From: an uncultured Collinsella sp.
Lineage (GTDB): Bacteria; Actinomycetota; Coriobacteriia; Coriobacteriales; Coriobacteriaceae
Direction of reading: 5' to 3'
Length of the DNA stretch: 64,000 nt
Assembly: GCA_900765115.1 (NCBI GenBank)
Contig: CAAFQK010000026.1
Coordinates: 1-64,000, forward strand
Part shown: positions 50,781 through 59,581 of the stretch, in pieces
Numbering within the stretch: the stretch's first letter is position 1
How the letters are laid out: each line of letters begins with the position of its first letter
The notes under the pieces: generated by a model
Database searches by the model: none
Seen by the model: only the letters and a program-made list of their open reading frames with translations
What the model was told of the DNA's origin: nothing
Made by a program: the position numbers and the translations under genes

Positions 50781-52055
50781 ATGGCAAACGAGATTTGGAC
50801 CATCAAGCGTTGTCTCGAGTGGACCAAGGAGTACCTGGCCGAGCGCGGCGAGGAGCACCCCCGTCTTTCTGCCGAGTGGCTGCTGTGCGCCGCCACGGGC
50901 CTGGCGCGCATTGACCTATATATGCGTATGGACGAGACGCTTAACGCGGCCCAGCTCGAGACCATGCATGCGGCCGTTGTCCGCCGCGCTAAGGGCGAGC
51001 CGCTGCAATACATCACGGGCAGCACGCAGTTTCGCATGATCGACGTCGCGTGCGCCCCCGGTGTGCTCATTCCGCGCCCCGAGACCGAGATGCTCGTCGA
51101 GGAAGTCCTCAATTATCTGGATGCCGAGGTACTGAGCCCCGAGGCCGCTGCCCGTCAGCGTGTTGAGCTGCCTTGGAACGATGAGGTCGAGCAGGCACGC
51201 AAGGCCGAGGCCGCATTGGCCGACGAGCGAGCGACGGCCGAGCGCCGTGCCGCCAACCTCACAGCTGCCGACGAGGCGGCGCTAGGCGGCGATGTGCTGG
51301 GCAGTCGCGCTTATGCCGAGGAACTGGCCGATCGCGAGGCCGAGGAAGTCGCCGCGCAGGCGGCAGAAGCCGAAGCGGCAGAAGCAGAGGCCATGGAAAC
51401 CCCCGAGCCCGAGCTCGACGAATACGGCATCGCCATTGAGGACAACGACCAACAGGCGACTCCCGCGCAAGATGCCGCCGAGGCCAACGTATCTGCCCCA
51501 GCCGAGCCCCGCACTGCCCGCGTTCTCGAGGTCGGCTGCGGCACGGGCTGCATTTCGCTCTCCCTTGCCTGGGAGCGCCGCGGCCACGTTACCTGCACTG
51601 CTACCGATATCGAGCCGCGCGCCATCGATCTGGCCACCAAAAACCGTGATGCGCTTGGCCTCACGTCCGACGAGGTCGCCTTCAGCCTCACAAACCTGGT
51701 GAGTTCCATTCCCCGCGAAGAGTGGGGCACCTTTGATGTGCTCGTCTCCAACCCACCTTACATCCCGACCGACGTCATGCGCTCGCTGCCGCATGAGGTC
51801 AAGGACTTTGAGCCCGATCTGGCGCTCGAGGGCGGTGCCGACGGTCTCGATATCTTCCGCCGCCTGCTCAACGCGGCGCCCTACATGCTGCGTGCCGGCG
51901 GCCTGTTTGCCTGCGAGCTCTACGAGGGCGCGCTCGACGCCGCGGCCGAGCTCTGTCGTCAAGCAGGCCTTTCGGACGTGCGTATCGTCCACGACCTCAC
52001 CGATCGCCCCCGCATTGTCCGAGCCATCGTCACCGAGCCCAAGCAACGCCAGTAA
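50781..52055 (+). CDS. prmC: Release-factor glutamine methyltransferase with large insertion
   Basis: PrmC (HemK), 424 residues, methylates the GGQ glutamine of RF1/RF2 using SAM. The N-terminal helical domain has LSAEWLLCAATG and LQYITGSTQF; RPETEMLVEEVL, motif I VLEVGCGTGCISLSLA and the substrate motif SNPPYIP are intact. Between residues about 112 and 245 there is an insertion of roughly 130 residues, rich in Ala and Glu, absent in typical 280-residue PrmC. It splits the hinge before the SAM domain but leaves catalytic motifs whole. The ATG at 50781 follows GGGGAGGG. Confidence 0.92.
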   Translation: MANEIWTIKRCLEWTKEYLAERGEEHPRLSAEWLLCAATGLARIDLYMRMDETLNAAQLETMHAAVVRRAKGEPLQYITGSTQFRMIDVACAPGVLIPRPETEMLVEEVLNYLDAEVLSPEAAARQRVELPWNDEVEQARKAEAALADERATAERRAANLTAADEAALGGDVLGSRAYAEELADREAEEVAAQAAEAEAAEAEAMETPEPELDEYGIAIEDNDQQATPAQDAAEANVSAPAEPRTARVLEVGCGTGCISLSLAWERRGHVTCTATDIEPRAIDLATKNRDALGLTSDEVAFSLTNLVSSIPREEWGTFDVLVSNPPYIPTDVMRSLPHEVKDFEPDLALEGGADGLDIFRRLLNAAPYMLRAGGLFACELYEGALDAAAELCRQAGLSDVRIVHDLTDRPRIVRAIVTEPKQRQ

Positions 52056-52069
52056 TATTTATTAACTGG

Positions 52070-52099
52070 TTAGCAAAAATTATAAAGTAGTTTATAATT
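52070..52099 (+). promoter_or_regulatory. HicAB promoter with overlapping operator palindrome
   Basis: TTAGCA (52070-52075), 17 bases, TATAAT (52093-52098). A perfect 9-bp dyad, AATTATAAA (52078-52086) with TTTATAATT (52091-52099), covers the -10 box: the expected site for autorepression by HicB. Confidence 0.75.
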
Positions 52100-52123
52100 A
52101 GGACGGCTGAAAGAGGTCGGCCC

Positions 52124-52309
52124 ATGCAACCTCCTACCTTTCGGGAAATCATTGCCCTACTCAAGCACGATGGATTCGTGAAGGTCGCGCAAGTCGGTAG
52201 TCATGCTAAGTATGTTTCTGGTGACCGCGTTGTCACCGTGAACGGCTCTGGTGGTGATCGACCAAAGAAGGGCACGTGGGCAAGTATTCGTCGCCAAGCT
52301 GGATGGTAG
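52124..52309 (+). CDS. hicA: HicA family toxin
   Basis: 61 residues with the HicA fold (dsRBD-like mRNA interferase). TFREIIALLKHDGFVKVAQVGSHAKYV carries the catalytic His in G-S-H, and KKGTWASIRRQAGW is the family ending. A type II toxin that cuts mRNA, neutralised by HicB encoded 11 bases downstream. AAAGAGG lies before the ATG. Confidence 0.88.
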   Translation: MQPPTFREIIALLKHDGFVKVAQVGSHAKYVSGDRVVTVNGSGGDRPKKGTWASIRRQAGW

Positions 52310-52320
52310 TTGGAGGCAAA

Positions 52321-52767
52321 ATGAGGCAGCGATTTACCTATGACTGCGTTCTCATAAAAGAAGACGATGGTTACTGCGCTAGCTTCCCGCAGATTCCCGG
52401 CGCCTTTGCCGATGGCGATACGCGCGAAGAAGCGATTGCCCATGCCACCGAGGCACTGATGGCGTTTTTGGCCGACGACCTCAACAACGGTTTGACTCCG
52501 GCAGGGTACGAACGCTCGGCCGAGGTCGTGGCCCTTTCAGTCGAAATCGACCACGAGGACGCTCGGGAAGCGGCGTGCCGAACATTTAAAGACGCAGCGC
52601 TGGACCTCAAAGTCTCCGCTCCGCGGATTACCGCGCTGGTCAAAGCCGGAAAGCTCGATGTTGAACTCGTCGACGGCCGTCGGATGATAACGATAGACAG
52701 CATCGAGCGTTACGCCGCCCAAGAACGTCACGCCGGCAGGCCAAAGAAGTTCGTCGCAGTCCAATAA
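52321..52767 (+). CDS. hicB: HicB family antitoxin
   Basis: 148 residues. The N-terminal HicB domain reads YDCVLIKEDDGYCASFPQIPGAFADGDTREEAIAHATEAL, a partial RNase H fold. The C-terminal part SAPRITALVKAGKLDVELVDGRRMITIDSIERYAAQER looks like an excisionase-type DNA-binding helix-turn-helix, longer than minimal HicB. The ATG at 52321 follows TTGGAGG. It inhibits HicA and probably binds the upstream dyad. Confidence 0.88.
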   Translation: MRQRFTYDCVLIKEDDGYCASFPQIPGAFADGDTREEAIAHATEALMAFLADDLNNGLTPAGYERSAEVVALSVEIDHEDAREAACRTFKDAALDLKVSAPRITALVKAGKLDVELVDGRRMITIDSIERYAAQERHAGRPKKFVAVQ

Positions 52768-52834
52768 CCCCTCGTTGCCTACTGATCTCGGGCTTCACTT
52801 CTGCAAAAAAGACCCTTCGAGCCTATTTCCGCTC

Positions 52835-52867
52835 TTGCAATATACCGTAAAACTTCTACTATAGAAG
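52835..52867 (+). promoter_or_regulatory. HigBA promoter with dyad on the -10 box
   Basis: TTGCAA (52835-52840), 16 bases, TACTAT (52857-52862). CTTCTA (52853-52858) and TAGAAG (52862-52867) form a short dyad over the -10 box, a likely HigA operator. Confidence 0.6.
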
Positions 52868-52876
52868 GAGAAAGGT

Positions 52877-53272
52877 ATGTCAAATCAGCCGCATCGATAC
52901 CGCATTGTGCTCGATTACATCGAGCCTTGGCTCGATGAGCAGGATGAGTCTACGTTGCGACAGATTTACGCAGACCTTTTGGTACTTGAGAAAGAAGGTC
53001 CTAGCCTTGGTCGTCCGCTGGTTGACCGCGTGAAGGGCTCGAAATTGCATCATTTAAAGGAACTAAGGGTGACGTCGTGCGGACCGTCGGTGATTCGTAT
53101 CCTTTTTGCCTTTGACCCCAAACGTCAGGCAGTGTTGCTGTTGGCGGGAGATAAGTCGCAGGCGGAGTCGTCGAAGGCAAAGTGGAACGGCTGGTATGCG
53201 ATCAGCATTCCCAGGGCGGAACAAATATACCGTCGCCATGTAAGGAGGCTCGATCAAGATGGAGCTGCATGA
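52877..53272 (+). CDS. higB: HigB/RelE-type toxin (Gp49-like)
   Basis: 131 residues. YRIVLDYIEPWLDEQDESTLRQIYADLLVLEKEGPSLGRPLVDRVKGSKLHHLKELRV and RILFAFDPKRQAVLLLAGDKS match the phage-derived Gp49/HigB family of ribosome-dependent mRNA interferases, with the basic K-L-H-H-L-K-E-L segment. It precedes its antitoxin, the order typical of HigBA, and overlaps it by 14 bases. AGGAGAAAGG precedes the ATG. Confidence 0.88.
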   Translation: MSNQPHRYRIVLDYIEPWLDEQDESTLRQIYADLLVLEKEGPSLGRPLVDRVKGSKLHHLKELRVTSCGPSVIRILFAFDPKRQAVLLLAGDKSQAESSKAKWNGWYAISIPRAEQIYRRHVRRLDQDGAA

Positions 53273-53561
53273 GTATATGGAATCACGCGGGATAGCGCGT
53301 GAATCTATTGCCGCCGAGCAGGAGAAAACTCGTGAACGTATCGAAGCCTATAAGCTCGCTCAAATTCGCAAACTAAAGGATCTGACGCAGGCCTCGGTGG
53401 CCCAGTCGATGGGTGTTTCTCAAAAACGCATATCGGAGCTCGAGCGCGGGGAGCTGGGATCAATGAGGCTCGACACGCTGAGCAGGTACGCAGAAAGTCT
53501 CGGCGGAAAGCTTGTCGCAAGCATTGAGTTTCCCGATCGTACCGTTACGCTTGCTCGCTAA
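53259..53561 (+). CDS. higA: HigA antitoxin, XRE family
   Basis: 100 residues. The helix-turn-helix KDLTQASVAQSMGVSQKRISELERGELGSMRLDTLSRYAESLGG is Cro/C1-type. The N-terminal helix (MESRGIARESIAAEQEKTRERIEAY) likely binds the toxin. It represses its own operon. The start lies inside the toxin gene. Confidence 0.9.
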   Translation: MELHEYMESRGIARESIAAEQEKTRERIEAYKLAQIRKLKDLTQASVAQSMGVSQKRISELERGELGSMRLDTLSRYAESLGGKLVASIEFPDRTVTLAR

Positions 53562-53708
53562 AAATCTGCAATAACCCCCTCACTTTCACCGACTACTACG
53601 GCCGCTCGCCAAACCAACATGCGCTCTGGGCAAATAGATTGAACGTTTCGTGCGAGAATGCCCCACAGTAAACAAACTTGCAACAGAGCGTAAGGGGCTG
53701 GCATACAC

Positions 53709-54452
53709 ATGCAGACGGTCTATCGGGTATACGAGGGAGCGCGCGAGCCGCATCGGCTTGCCGTCGAGCGTACGGCCGAGGTGCTCGGTCGCGGCGGCCT
53801 GGCACTGATCCCGACCGAGACCGTCTATGGCGTCGCCGTGGCAGTCAATGCCTTCTCCGATGCCGTCCCCCAAGATACAAGCGAGTTCCCGTCGTGGTCA
53901 TGCGACCCGCAAGCCACCGTCAACGGCGCCGCAGTCCCTGCGCTCGGCACCGGCTATCGCCGTATCTTCACTCTCAAGCAACGTGAACTCACGCAAACCG
54001 TTGCTTGGCTGGTCGATGGCGTCGAAGCACTCGACCGCTATGGCGTGGATATCCCTAACGAGGCCCGCGTACTCGCGCGACGATGCTGGCCGGGAGCCCT
54101 GACTATCGTGGTCAAGGCGGCTCCCTGCGTGCCGACCTTTATGCGTGCCGCCGACGACACCGTGGCCCTGCGCGCTTCGGCCTCTCCCGTGGTCCAAGCG
54201 CTCATCCGCGCCTGCGGCAGTCCCCTTGCCTGCACGAGCGCCAACACACACGGCGCGCCCTCGCCGGCAAGCTTTGCCGCCGTCGAAGGTCGCATCCTGG
54301 AGGGGGTCGATGTTGCCGTCGACGCCGGCGAGACCCCGTGTCGCGACGCCTCGACCATCGTGTCGTTCCAGCACGGCGGGCTCCAGATCCTGCGCCAAGG
54401 CGCACTTCCCGCATCAGAGATCGAACGGGTCCTGTCCGACCCGATGCAATAG
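53709..54452 (+). CDS. L-threonylcarbamoyladenylate synthase (Sua5/YrdC)
   Basis: 247 residues, YrdC fold, making threonylcarbamoyl-AMP from threonine, bicarbonate and ATP for t6A37 of tRNA. GLALIPTETVYGVAVAVN is the nucleotide-binding start; FTLKQRELTQTVAW, CWPGALTIVVKA and LACTSANTHGAPSP follow. An insertion of about 35 residues (NAFSDAVPQDTSEFPSWSC..) sits after the first motif. There is no Sua5 C-terminal domain. The gap to glpK is 13 bases, so they may be co-transcribed. Confidence 0.9.
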   Translation: MQTVYRVYEGAREPHRLAVERTAEVLGRGGLALIPTETVYGVAVAVNAFSDAVPQDTSEFPSWSCDPQATVNGAAVPALGTGYRRIFTLKQRELTQTVAWLVDGVEALDRYGVDIPNEARVLARRCWPGALTIVVKAAPCVPTFMRAADDTVALRASASPVVQALIRACGSPLACTSANTHGAPSPASFAAVEGRILEGVDVAVDAGETPCRDASTIVSFQHGGLQILRQGALPASEIERVLSDPMQ

Positions 54453-54465
54453 AAAGGTGTAAGCG

Positions 54466-56007
54466 ATGTCGTTGAATCTGGGCAGCCTGGGCATGGAAGA
54501 TGCCTCGTTTAACTTTGGCGGTTCCTACATCATGGCGCTCGACTGCGGCACCACCTCGGTACTTGCGACCATCGTCGACGAGTACGGCTGCATCGTCGCG
54601 CAGGCACGTCGTAGCGTCAAAACCAGCTTCCCGCGTCCCGGTTGGATAGAGCAAGACCCCATGGAGGTGCTTGCCAGCCAGATCGGCGTGATGATGGAGG
54701 TCCAGTTTAAGAGCGGCATCCATTCCGACCGCATCGCCGCCATCGGTATCTCCAACCAGCGCGAGACCACGGTGGTGTGGGACCGCATAAGCGGCCAACC
54801 CATCTATAACGCCATCGTGTGGCAATGCCGTCGCACCGCACCTCTGATCGACGAGCTGGTCGAGCGGGGCGCAGAAGAGCTGGTGCGCTCCCGCACGGGA
54901 CTCACGCTCGATCCGTATTTCTCGGCTTCCAAGGTGCAGTGGATCCTCGACAACGTCGACGGTGCGCGTGAGAGCGCGGCGGCGGGCGACCTCATGTTCG
55001 GCACCATCGACACCTGGCTCATCTACAACCTCACCGGCAGTCAGGTCTTTGCCACCGACTACACCAATGCCAGCCGCACGGCGCTCTTTAATATCCATAC
55101 GCTCGATTGGGACGACGACCTGCTGGCGCTCTTTGACGTTCCACGTTCCATGATGCCCGAGGTTCGCTGGAGCTCGGGCGACTACGGCCGCGTCGCGAGC
55201 GATATCATGACCAACATGCCGCCCATCATGGGCGTGGCGGGCGATCAGCAGGCGTCGCTGTTCGGCCACTGCTGCTTCCATCCCGGCCAGACCAAAAACA
55301 CCTATGGCACGGGTTGCTTTATGCTCATGAACACCGGCGACGAGGTCGTCGAATCCAAGAACGGTCTGGTCTCCACGATCGGTATCGCCGCGGACGGCAA
55401 GATCAGCTATGCGCTCGAGGGTTCTATCTTTGCCGCCGGCTCAACCATGAACTGGCTGCGCAACAACATGGGCATCATCTCGAGTGTGAGCGAGTCCGCA
55501 CAACTCGCCGCTTCGATCAACGACAACGAGGGCTGCTACTTCGTCCCCGCCTTCGCTGGCCTGGGCGCTCCCTGGTGGGACCCGCGTGCCCGCGGTATCG
55601 TGTGCGGCCTGACCGGTGCCTCGAGTCGCGCGACCATTGTGCGTGCGGCCTGCGAGTCCATGGCCTACCAGAGTTATGACGTGCTGCGCGCCATGGAGCA
55701 GGACGTGGGACTTTCGATTGAGCGCCTGTCCGTCGATGGCGGCGCCTCACGCAACGAGTTCATCATGCAATTCCAGGCCGACCTGCTGGATATCTCCGTG
55801 CTGCAATGCGAGACGGTGGAGACCACGGCAATCGGTGCCGCGTACTTGGCGGGTCTTGCCGTCGGCTATTGGGAAGACCTTGAAGAGCTGGAGCAAAATG
55901 CCCAGATCGTTAGGACCTTCCTTCCCCATATGTCCGCCGAGCGTCGCGAGCAAAACCTTGCGGGCTGGCGTGATGCAGTCAGGCGCTCGCTCAGCACCGC
56001 ACAGTAG
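54466..56007 (+). CDS. glpK: Glycerol kinase
   Basis: FGGY-family kinase, 513 residues, glycerol + ATP to glycerol-3-phosphate. YIMALDCGTTSVLATIVDEYG is the phosphate-1 motif; GWIEQDPMEV and GISNQRETTVVWDR hold glycerol contacts; DYTNASRTALFNI and GDQQASLFGHCC are conserved. The C-terminal ATPase part has DGGASRNEFIMQFQADLL. The first 15 residues are an extension. No glpF or glpD nearby. Confidence 0.95.
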   Translation: MSLNLGSLGMEDASFNFGGSYIMALDCGTTSVLATIVDEYGCIVAQARRSVKTSFPRPGWIEQDPMEVLASQIGVMMEVQFKSGIHSDRIAAIGISNQRETTVVWDRISGQPIYNAIVWQCRRTAPLIDELVERGAEELVRSRTGLTLDPYFSASKVQWILDNVDGARESAAAGDLMFGTIDTWLIYNLTGSQVFATDYTNASRTALFNIHTLDWDDDLLALFDVPRSMMPEVRWSSGDYGRVASDIMTNMPPIMGVAGDQQASLFGHCCFHPGQTKNTYGTGCFMLMNTGDEVVESKNGLVSTIGIAADGKISYALEGSIFAAGSTMNWLRNNMGIISSVSESAQLAASINDNEGCYFVPAFAGLGAPWWDPRARGIVCGLTGASSRATIVRAACESMAYQSYDVLRAMEQDVGLSIERLSVDGGASRNEFIMQFQADLLDISVLQCETVETTAIGAAYLAGLAVGYWEDLEELEQNAQIVRTFLPHMSAERREQNLAGWRDAVRRSLSTAQ

Positions 56008-56130
56008 GGCTGCGATGGGCTGCTCGATACAACAAACCGCTAAACTAATGCATGGCGTGCGGCGGCAACATTGCTGCACGCCTTGTCAGCAAGGCCGTTT
56101 TGCGGCCGCAACGAAAGGGGCAATCAATCC

Positions 56131-56778
56131 ATGACCGTCACCTACGATGCGTCCCGTGTGACGCTTGTCGATCACCCGCTCGTCCAGCACAAGCTGTCGA
56201 TCCTGCGCGACAAAAACACCGGCACCAACCAGTTCCGTCAGCTCGTGCGCGAACTCGCACTTTTTGACGGCTACGAGGCCATGCGCGACCTGCCTATGGA
56301 AGACGTCGAGGTCGAGACCCCCATCACTACCGCCACGTTCAAACAGCTCGCCGGCAAGAAACTCGCCATCGTGCCCATCCTGCGTGCGGGCCTTGGCATG
56401 GTCGACGGCATCCTCGACCTGGTGCCCTCCGCTCGCGTGGGCCACATCGGCATGGAGCGCGACGAGGTCACCCACGAGCCGCACGAGTATTACTGCAAGA
56501 TGCCCAAGGATATCGACCAGCGCATCTGCCTGGTCGTCGACCCCATGCTCGCCACGGGCGGTTCGGCCGAGATGGCCATCAGCTACCTGCGCGAGCGCGG
56601 TGTCAAGGACATCCGCATGCTGTGCATCGTCGCGGCCCCCGAGGGCCTCAAGTCGCTGACTGAGAAGGACCCTGATGTGCATATCTATACCTGCGCCATC
56701 GACGACCATCTCAACGAGGCTGCCTACATCGTTCCCGGCCTCGGCGACGCCGGTGACCGCATCTACGGCACACTCTAG
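56131..56778 (+). CDS. upp: Uracil phosphoribosyltransferase
   Basis: UPRTase, 215 residues, uracil + PRPP to UMP in pyrimidine salvage. [28 protein letters not shown] is the N-terminal signature, [11 protein letters not shown] the flexible region, [17 protein letters not shown] the PRPP-binding loop and [16 protein letters not shown] the uracil-binding end. The ATG at 56131 follows AAAGGGGC. Confidence 0.97.
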   Translation: MTVTYDASRVTLVDHPLVQHKLSILRDKNTGTNQFRQLVRELALFDGYEAMRDLPMEDVEVETPITTATFKQLAGKKLAIVPILRAGLGMVDGILDLVPSARVGHIGMERDEVTHEPHEYYCKMPKDIDQRICLVVDPMLATGGSAEMAISYLRERGVKDIRMLCIVAAPEGLKSLTEKDPDVHIYTCAIDDHLNEAAYIVPGLGDAGDRIYGTL

Positions 56779-56820
56779 TCGCTGGGCTAAGACGGCCGCG
56801 GCTGCAAATACGAAGAAACG

Positions 56821-56855
56821 GTGCGCGCGGACGAACAAAAGGCGACCGCGCGCAC
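56821..56855 (+). terminator. GC-rich hairpin downstream of upp
   Basis: GTGCGCGCGG (56821-56830) with its complement at 56846-56855. There is no T-run, so its role as terminator is only likely. Confidence 0.5.
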
Positions 56856-56970
56856 TCCTGTTAACGGACGTTTTGCCCTGCAGGGTTCGAGAAAAACGTA
56901 TTACCGTACCTGCGGCATAAAGAAGGTCTTAAGAAAACGAACAGGTGCGTATTAACCGATGCTTTTTCGG

Positions 56971-56998
56971 TTGTACTTTAGCGATTGGCTCGTACAAT
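56971..56998 (+). promoter_or_regulatory. Probable promoter of the atp operon
   Basis: TTGTAC (56971-56976), 16-base spacer, TACAAT (56993-56998), about 60 bases before the first atp gene, in an AT-richer gap. Confidence 0.55.
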
Positions 56999-57059
56999 AG
57001 TCACCAATGTTTGGCGGGAACTGTTCTGTGAAGCGTTAAAAAGGAAAGTGAGGACGCCA

Positions 57060-57371
57060 GTGTTTCAGATAGCCGATCTGCTCGCTATCGTTGCAGGCGC
57101 CATCGCGGGCGCAATTGCCTTCCTTCCCTTTGTCTTTACGCTCAAGCCGGTTCTTGACGATAAACAGAATGCGGACATGCTCAAGGGTATGGTGAGTCTG
57201 GCGGTCTCGGCAATCGCCCTGCTCGTCTTTACCTTGGTTGTGTTTGTGTTGTTCGGAGAGGCATTTCGCATGTTCCTCCTGGGCGAGGCGATCGGCTTCG
57301 TGGCCTTTATGGCCGCCTGCACGGTTCGCGTCGCCAAGGCGCTGCGAGATCCTCATGAGGTCGAAAGGTAA
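57060..57371 (+). CDS. atpI: AtpI-like membrane protein of the ATP synthase operon
   Basis: 103 residues with about four hydrophobic stretches (LLAIVAGAIAGAIAFLPFVF; MVSLAVSAIALLVFTLVVFVLF; EAIGFVAFMAACTV). It fits the position and topology of AtpI/Unc1, proposed to help c-ring assembly or Mg2+ supply. Sequence similarity is weak, as usual for this family. The GTG at 57060 follows GTGAGG; an ATG at 56985 would lie at the probable promoter and is rejected. It ends 3 bases before atpB. Confidence 0.7.
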   Translation: MFQIADLLAIVAGAIAGAIAFLPFVFTLKPVLDDKQNADMLKGMVSLAVSAIALLVFTLVVFVLFGEAFRMFLLGEAIGFVAFMAACTVRVAKALRDPHEVER

Positions 57372-57374
57372 GTC

Positions 57375-58178
57375 GTGGAAATTTTTGAAAAGCTGCCTGA
57401 TGAGATTAATCATCTGGTCAGCGAGTTCAGCTCCACCCCTGTCGTGGGCGATCTGAGCTGCGGCATCACGCAGTACTCGTTTTGGCTGATCGTCTCCACG
57501 ATCGTGCTCCTGATCGTCCTGGCCGTGTTCAAGAAGAAGCAGACCCTGGTTCCCAAGGGCTTCTTCGTCAACGGTTTCGAGTACATCATCGAGTACGTCG
57601 AGAACGATATCGGCAAGGGCGTCGTGGGTGAGAACTGGAAGAAGCACTTCCCGTTCCTGTGCTCGCTTTTCCTGTTCATCCTGATCAATAACATGATCGG
57701 CCTGATCCCGGGAATGAAGCCCGGCACCGGCGCAATCGGCTCCACCGCCGCGCTCGCCATCTTCGCCTTCGTGTACTTCATCTACTACGGATGCAAGGCT
57801 CACGGCGTGATTGGCTACATCAAGAGCCTCGCCCCGCAGGGCGTGAGCTTCCCGATGAACGTGCTCGTGTGGGTCGTCGAGCTTTTCTCGACCTTCCTGC
57901 GCCTCATCACGCTCGCCGTCCGTCTGTTCTGCAACATGTTCGCAGGACACGTGGTCATGGGCTCGTTTGCCATCATGGCGAGCATGTTCATGCAGCCGCT
58001 GCTTCAGCAGGTTTCCGCGGCTCACGCCGTCGGCGCCCTGCCTTCGCTGGCCTGGCTTGCCATCCTCATCCTGATCTATGCGATCGAGCTTGTGGTCGGC
58101 GCCATCCAGGCTTACGTCTTCACGGTCCTTACCGCCGTGTATGTCTCCGAGGCAGAGGAGGTCGCGGAGGAGGAGTAG
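57375..58178 (+). CDS. atpB: ATP synthase Fo subunit a
   Basis: 267 residues, integral membrane subunit forming the two proton half-channels. The essential Arg lies in FLRLITLAVRLFCNMFAGHVVM, and the last helix reads LVVGAIQAYVFTVLTAVYVSEAEE. KHFPFLCSLFLFILINNMIGLIPG is the earlier conserved segment. The GTG start has GAAAGG before it. Confidence 0.95.
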   Translation: MEIFEKLPDEINHLVSEFSSTPVVGDLSCGITQYSFWLIVSTIVLLIVLAVFKKKQTLVPKGFFVNGFEYIIEYVENDIGKGVVGENWKKHFPFLCSLFLFILINNMIGLIPGMKPGTGAIGSTAALAIFAFVYFIYYGCKAHGVIGYIKSLAPQGVSFPMNVLVWVVELFSTFLRLITLAVRLFCNMFAGHVVMGSFAIMASMFMQPLLQQVSAAHAVGALPSLAWLAILILIYAIELVVGAIQAYVFTVLTAVYVSEAEEVAEEE

Positions 58179-58302
58179 TCTTCCGTTCGTGCCTTAAAGG
58201 TAAGGCAATTCGTTAAACCGCCGGTGCCCGTACCCATGGAGCCCGGCAGTTATAAAAAGGTTATCCTGCGTGAAATAAGACACGCACGACAAAGGAGGAA
58301 TC

Positions 58303-58497
58303 GTGGGAGTTATCGGTTACGGTCTCGGTGTTATCGGCGCTGGTCTTGCTATCGGCCTGTCTGCTCTGGGTGCTACGGGTGCTATGGCCCGTCAGCCTGA
58401 GGTCCAGGGCCGCGTGTTCACCGTCTTCATCATGGGCTCCGCCTTCGGCGAGGCTCTGGCTCTGATCGGCTTCGTTGTCGCGCTGATCGTTAAATAG
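58303..58497 (+). CDS. atpE: ATP synthase Fo subunit c
   Basis: 64 residues, two-helix hairpin forming the rotor ring. The polar loop is ARQPEVQGR and the ion-binding residue is Glu50 in AFGEALALIGF. Absence of the extra Gln and Ser/Thr ligands suggests H+ rather than Na+. It is short for the family (usually 70-80), with the N-terminal helix almost at the start. GTG start after AAAGGAGGAA. Confidence 0.95.
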   Translation: MGVIGYGLGVIGAGLAIGLSALGATGAMARQPEVQGRVFTVFIMGSAFGEALALIGFVVALIVK

Positions 58498-58512
58498 CAC
58501 GGAGCGTCAAGT

Positions 58513-59115
58513 ATGAATCTTTCATCCCAGAAGAGCGCGATCGCACTCTCCGCGTCCGCGGCCGCGCTGCTCATGCCGGTTTCCGCGTTCGCTGAGGACG
58601 GCGCTGCCGGTGCGGACATCCTCATCCCTAAGATGGCGGAGTTCATCCCGGCGCTTATCGCCTTCCTGATTATCTGGATCGTGCTGGCCAAGGTCGCCCT
58701 GCCGGGCATCATGAAAACCATGGAGGAGCGCGGCAAGAAGATCGAGGAGAGCCTCGACGAGGCCGAGAAGACCAAGCAGGAGGCTATCGCCAAGCGCGCT
58801 GAGTCCGACTCGATCGTCACCGACGCCCGTCGTCAGGCTGCCGACATCGTTCTCGAGGCCCGTAAGGACGCCGAGTCCGAGCGCGCCCGTATCATCGAGG
58901 CTGCTCACAAGGAGGCCGAGGAGATCATCGCCAAGGCCCATACGACCGTCGAGGACGAGCGCAAGTCCATCTACGCCGGTGCCGCGAGCTCCATCGCCGA
59001 CCTGTCCGTTGCCGTCGCCACCAAGATCGTGGGCGAGGCACTCGATGACGAGGCCGAGCAGAAGAAGCTCATCGAGCGCTACATCCAGGAAGCAGGTAGC
59101 CTGAATGCCGACTAG
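58513..59115 (+). CDS. atpF: ATP synthase Fo subunit b
   Basis: 200 residues. Unusually, the first 26 residues (SAIALSASAAALLMPVSAFA) look like a cleavable signal peptide. Then the membrane anchor FIPALIAFLIIWIVLAKVALPGIM and a long charged coiled coil to the end, the peripheral stalk. It overlaps atpH by 11 bases. Confidence 0.93.
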   Translation: MNLSSQKSAIALSASAAALLMPVSAFAEDGAAGADILIPKMAEFIPALIAFLIIWIVLAKVALPGIMKTMEERGKKIEESLDEAEKTKQEAIAKRAESDSIVTDARRQAADIVLEARKDAESERARIIEAAHKEAEEIIAKAHTTVEDERKSIYAGAASSIADLSVAVATKIVGEALDDEAEQKKLIERYIQEAGSLNAD

Positions 59116-59581
59116 CCGCTATCAGGACAAGGTGCTCGAGACCTACGCGCGCTCCCTTCTGGAAGCCGCTAAGGCCGAGAACCATGTGTTCGAGGACCTC
59201 GAGATGATCGAGCGCCTGGCTTCTGCCAGCCCCGAGATCATCGCCGTGCTCGACACCATGTCCAAGCGTGACCAGCTCGACCTTCTTCCCAAGGTGGCAG
59301 CTGCCTTTAAGTATGTTGCCGAGGAAGACGAGGATGTAGTGGGCGTGACCGTCACCACGGCGATCCCGCTCGACGACGAGCTGCGTCAAACCATCACTAA
59401 GAAATGCGAGCAGGACTTCGGCCGCAAGGTATTCCTTATCGAGCAGGTCGACCCGTCTATCGTGGGCGGCCTGGTGCTCGAGGCCCGCGGCGAGCGTCGT
59501 GACATTTCCGTCAAGACGCAGCTGCGCATCGCGCAGGAGACCCTCGCAAACTCTGCTAATTCGTACGGAGGTGAAGCCTAA
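59105..59581 (+). CDS. atpH: ATP synthase F1 subunit delta
   Basis: 158 residues (typical 175-180). The N-terminal helical bundle ([21 protein letters not shown]) binds the tops of alpha subunits; the C-terminal part [26 protein letters not shown] is the conserved signature. It starts within atpF and its stop overlaps the atpA start. Confidence 0.93.
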   Translation: MPTSRYQDKVLETYARSLLEAAKAENHVFEDLEMIERLASASPEIIAVLDTMSKRDQLDLLPKVAAAFKYVAEEDEDVVGVTVTTAIPLDDELRQTITKKCEQDFGRKVFLIEQVDPSIVGGLVLEARGERRDISVKTQLRIAQETLANSANSYGGEA

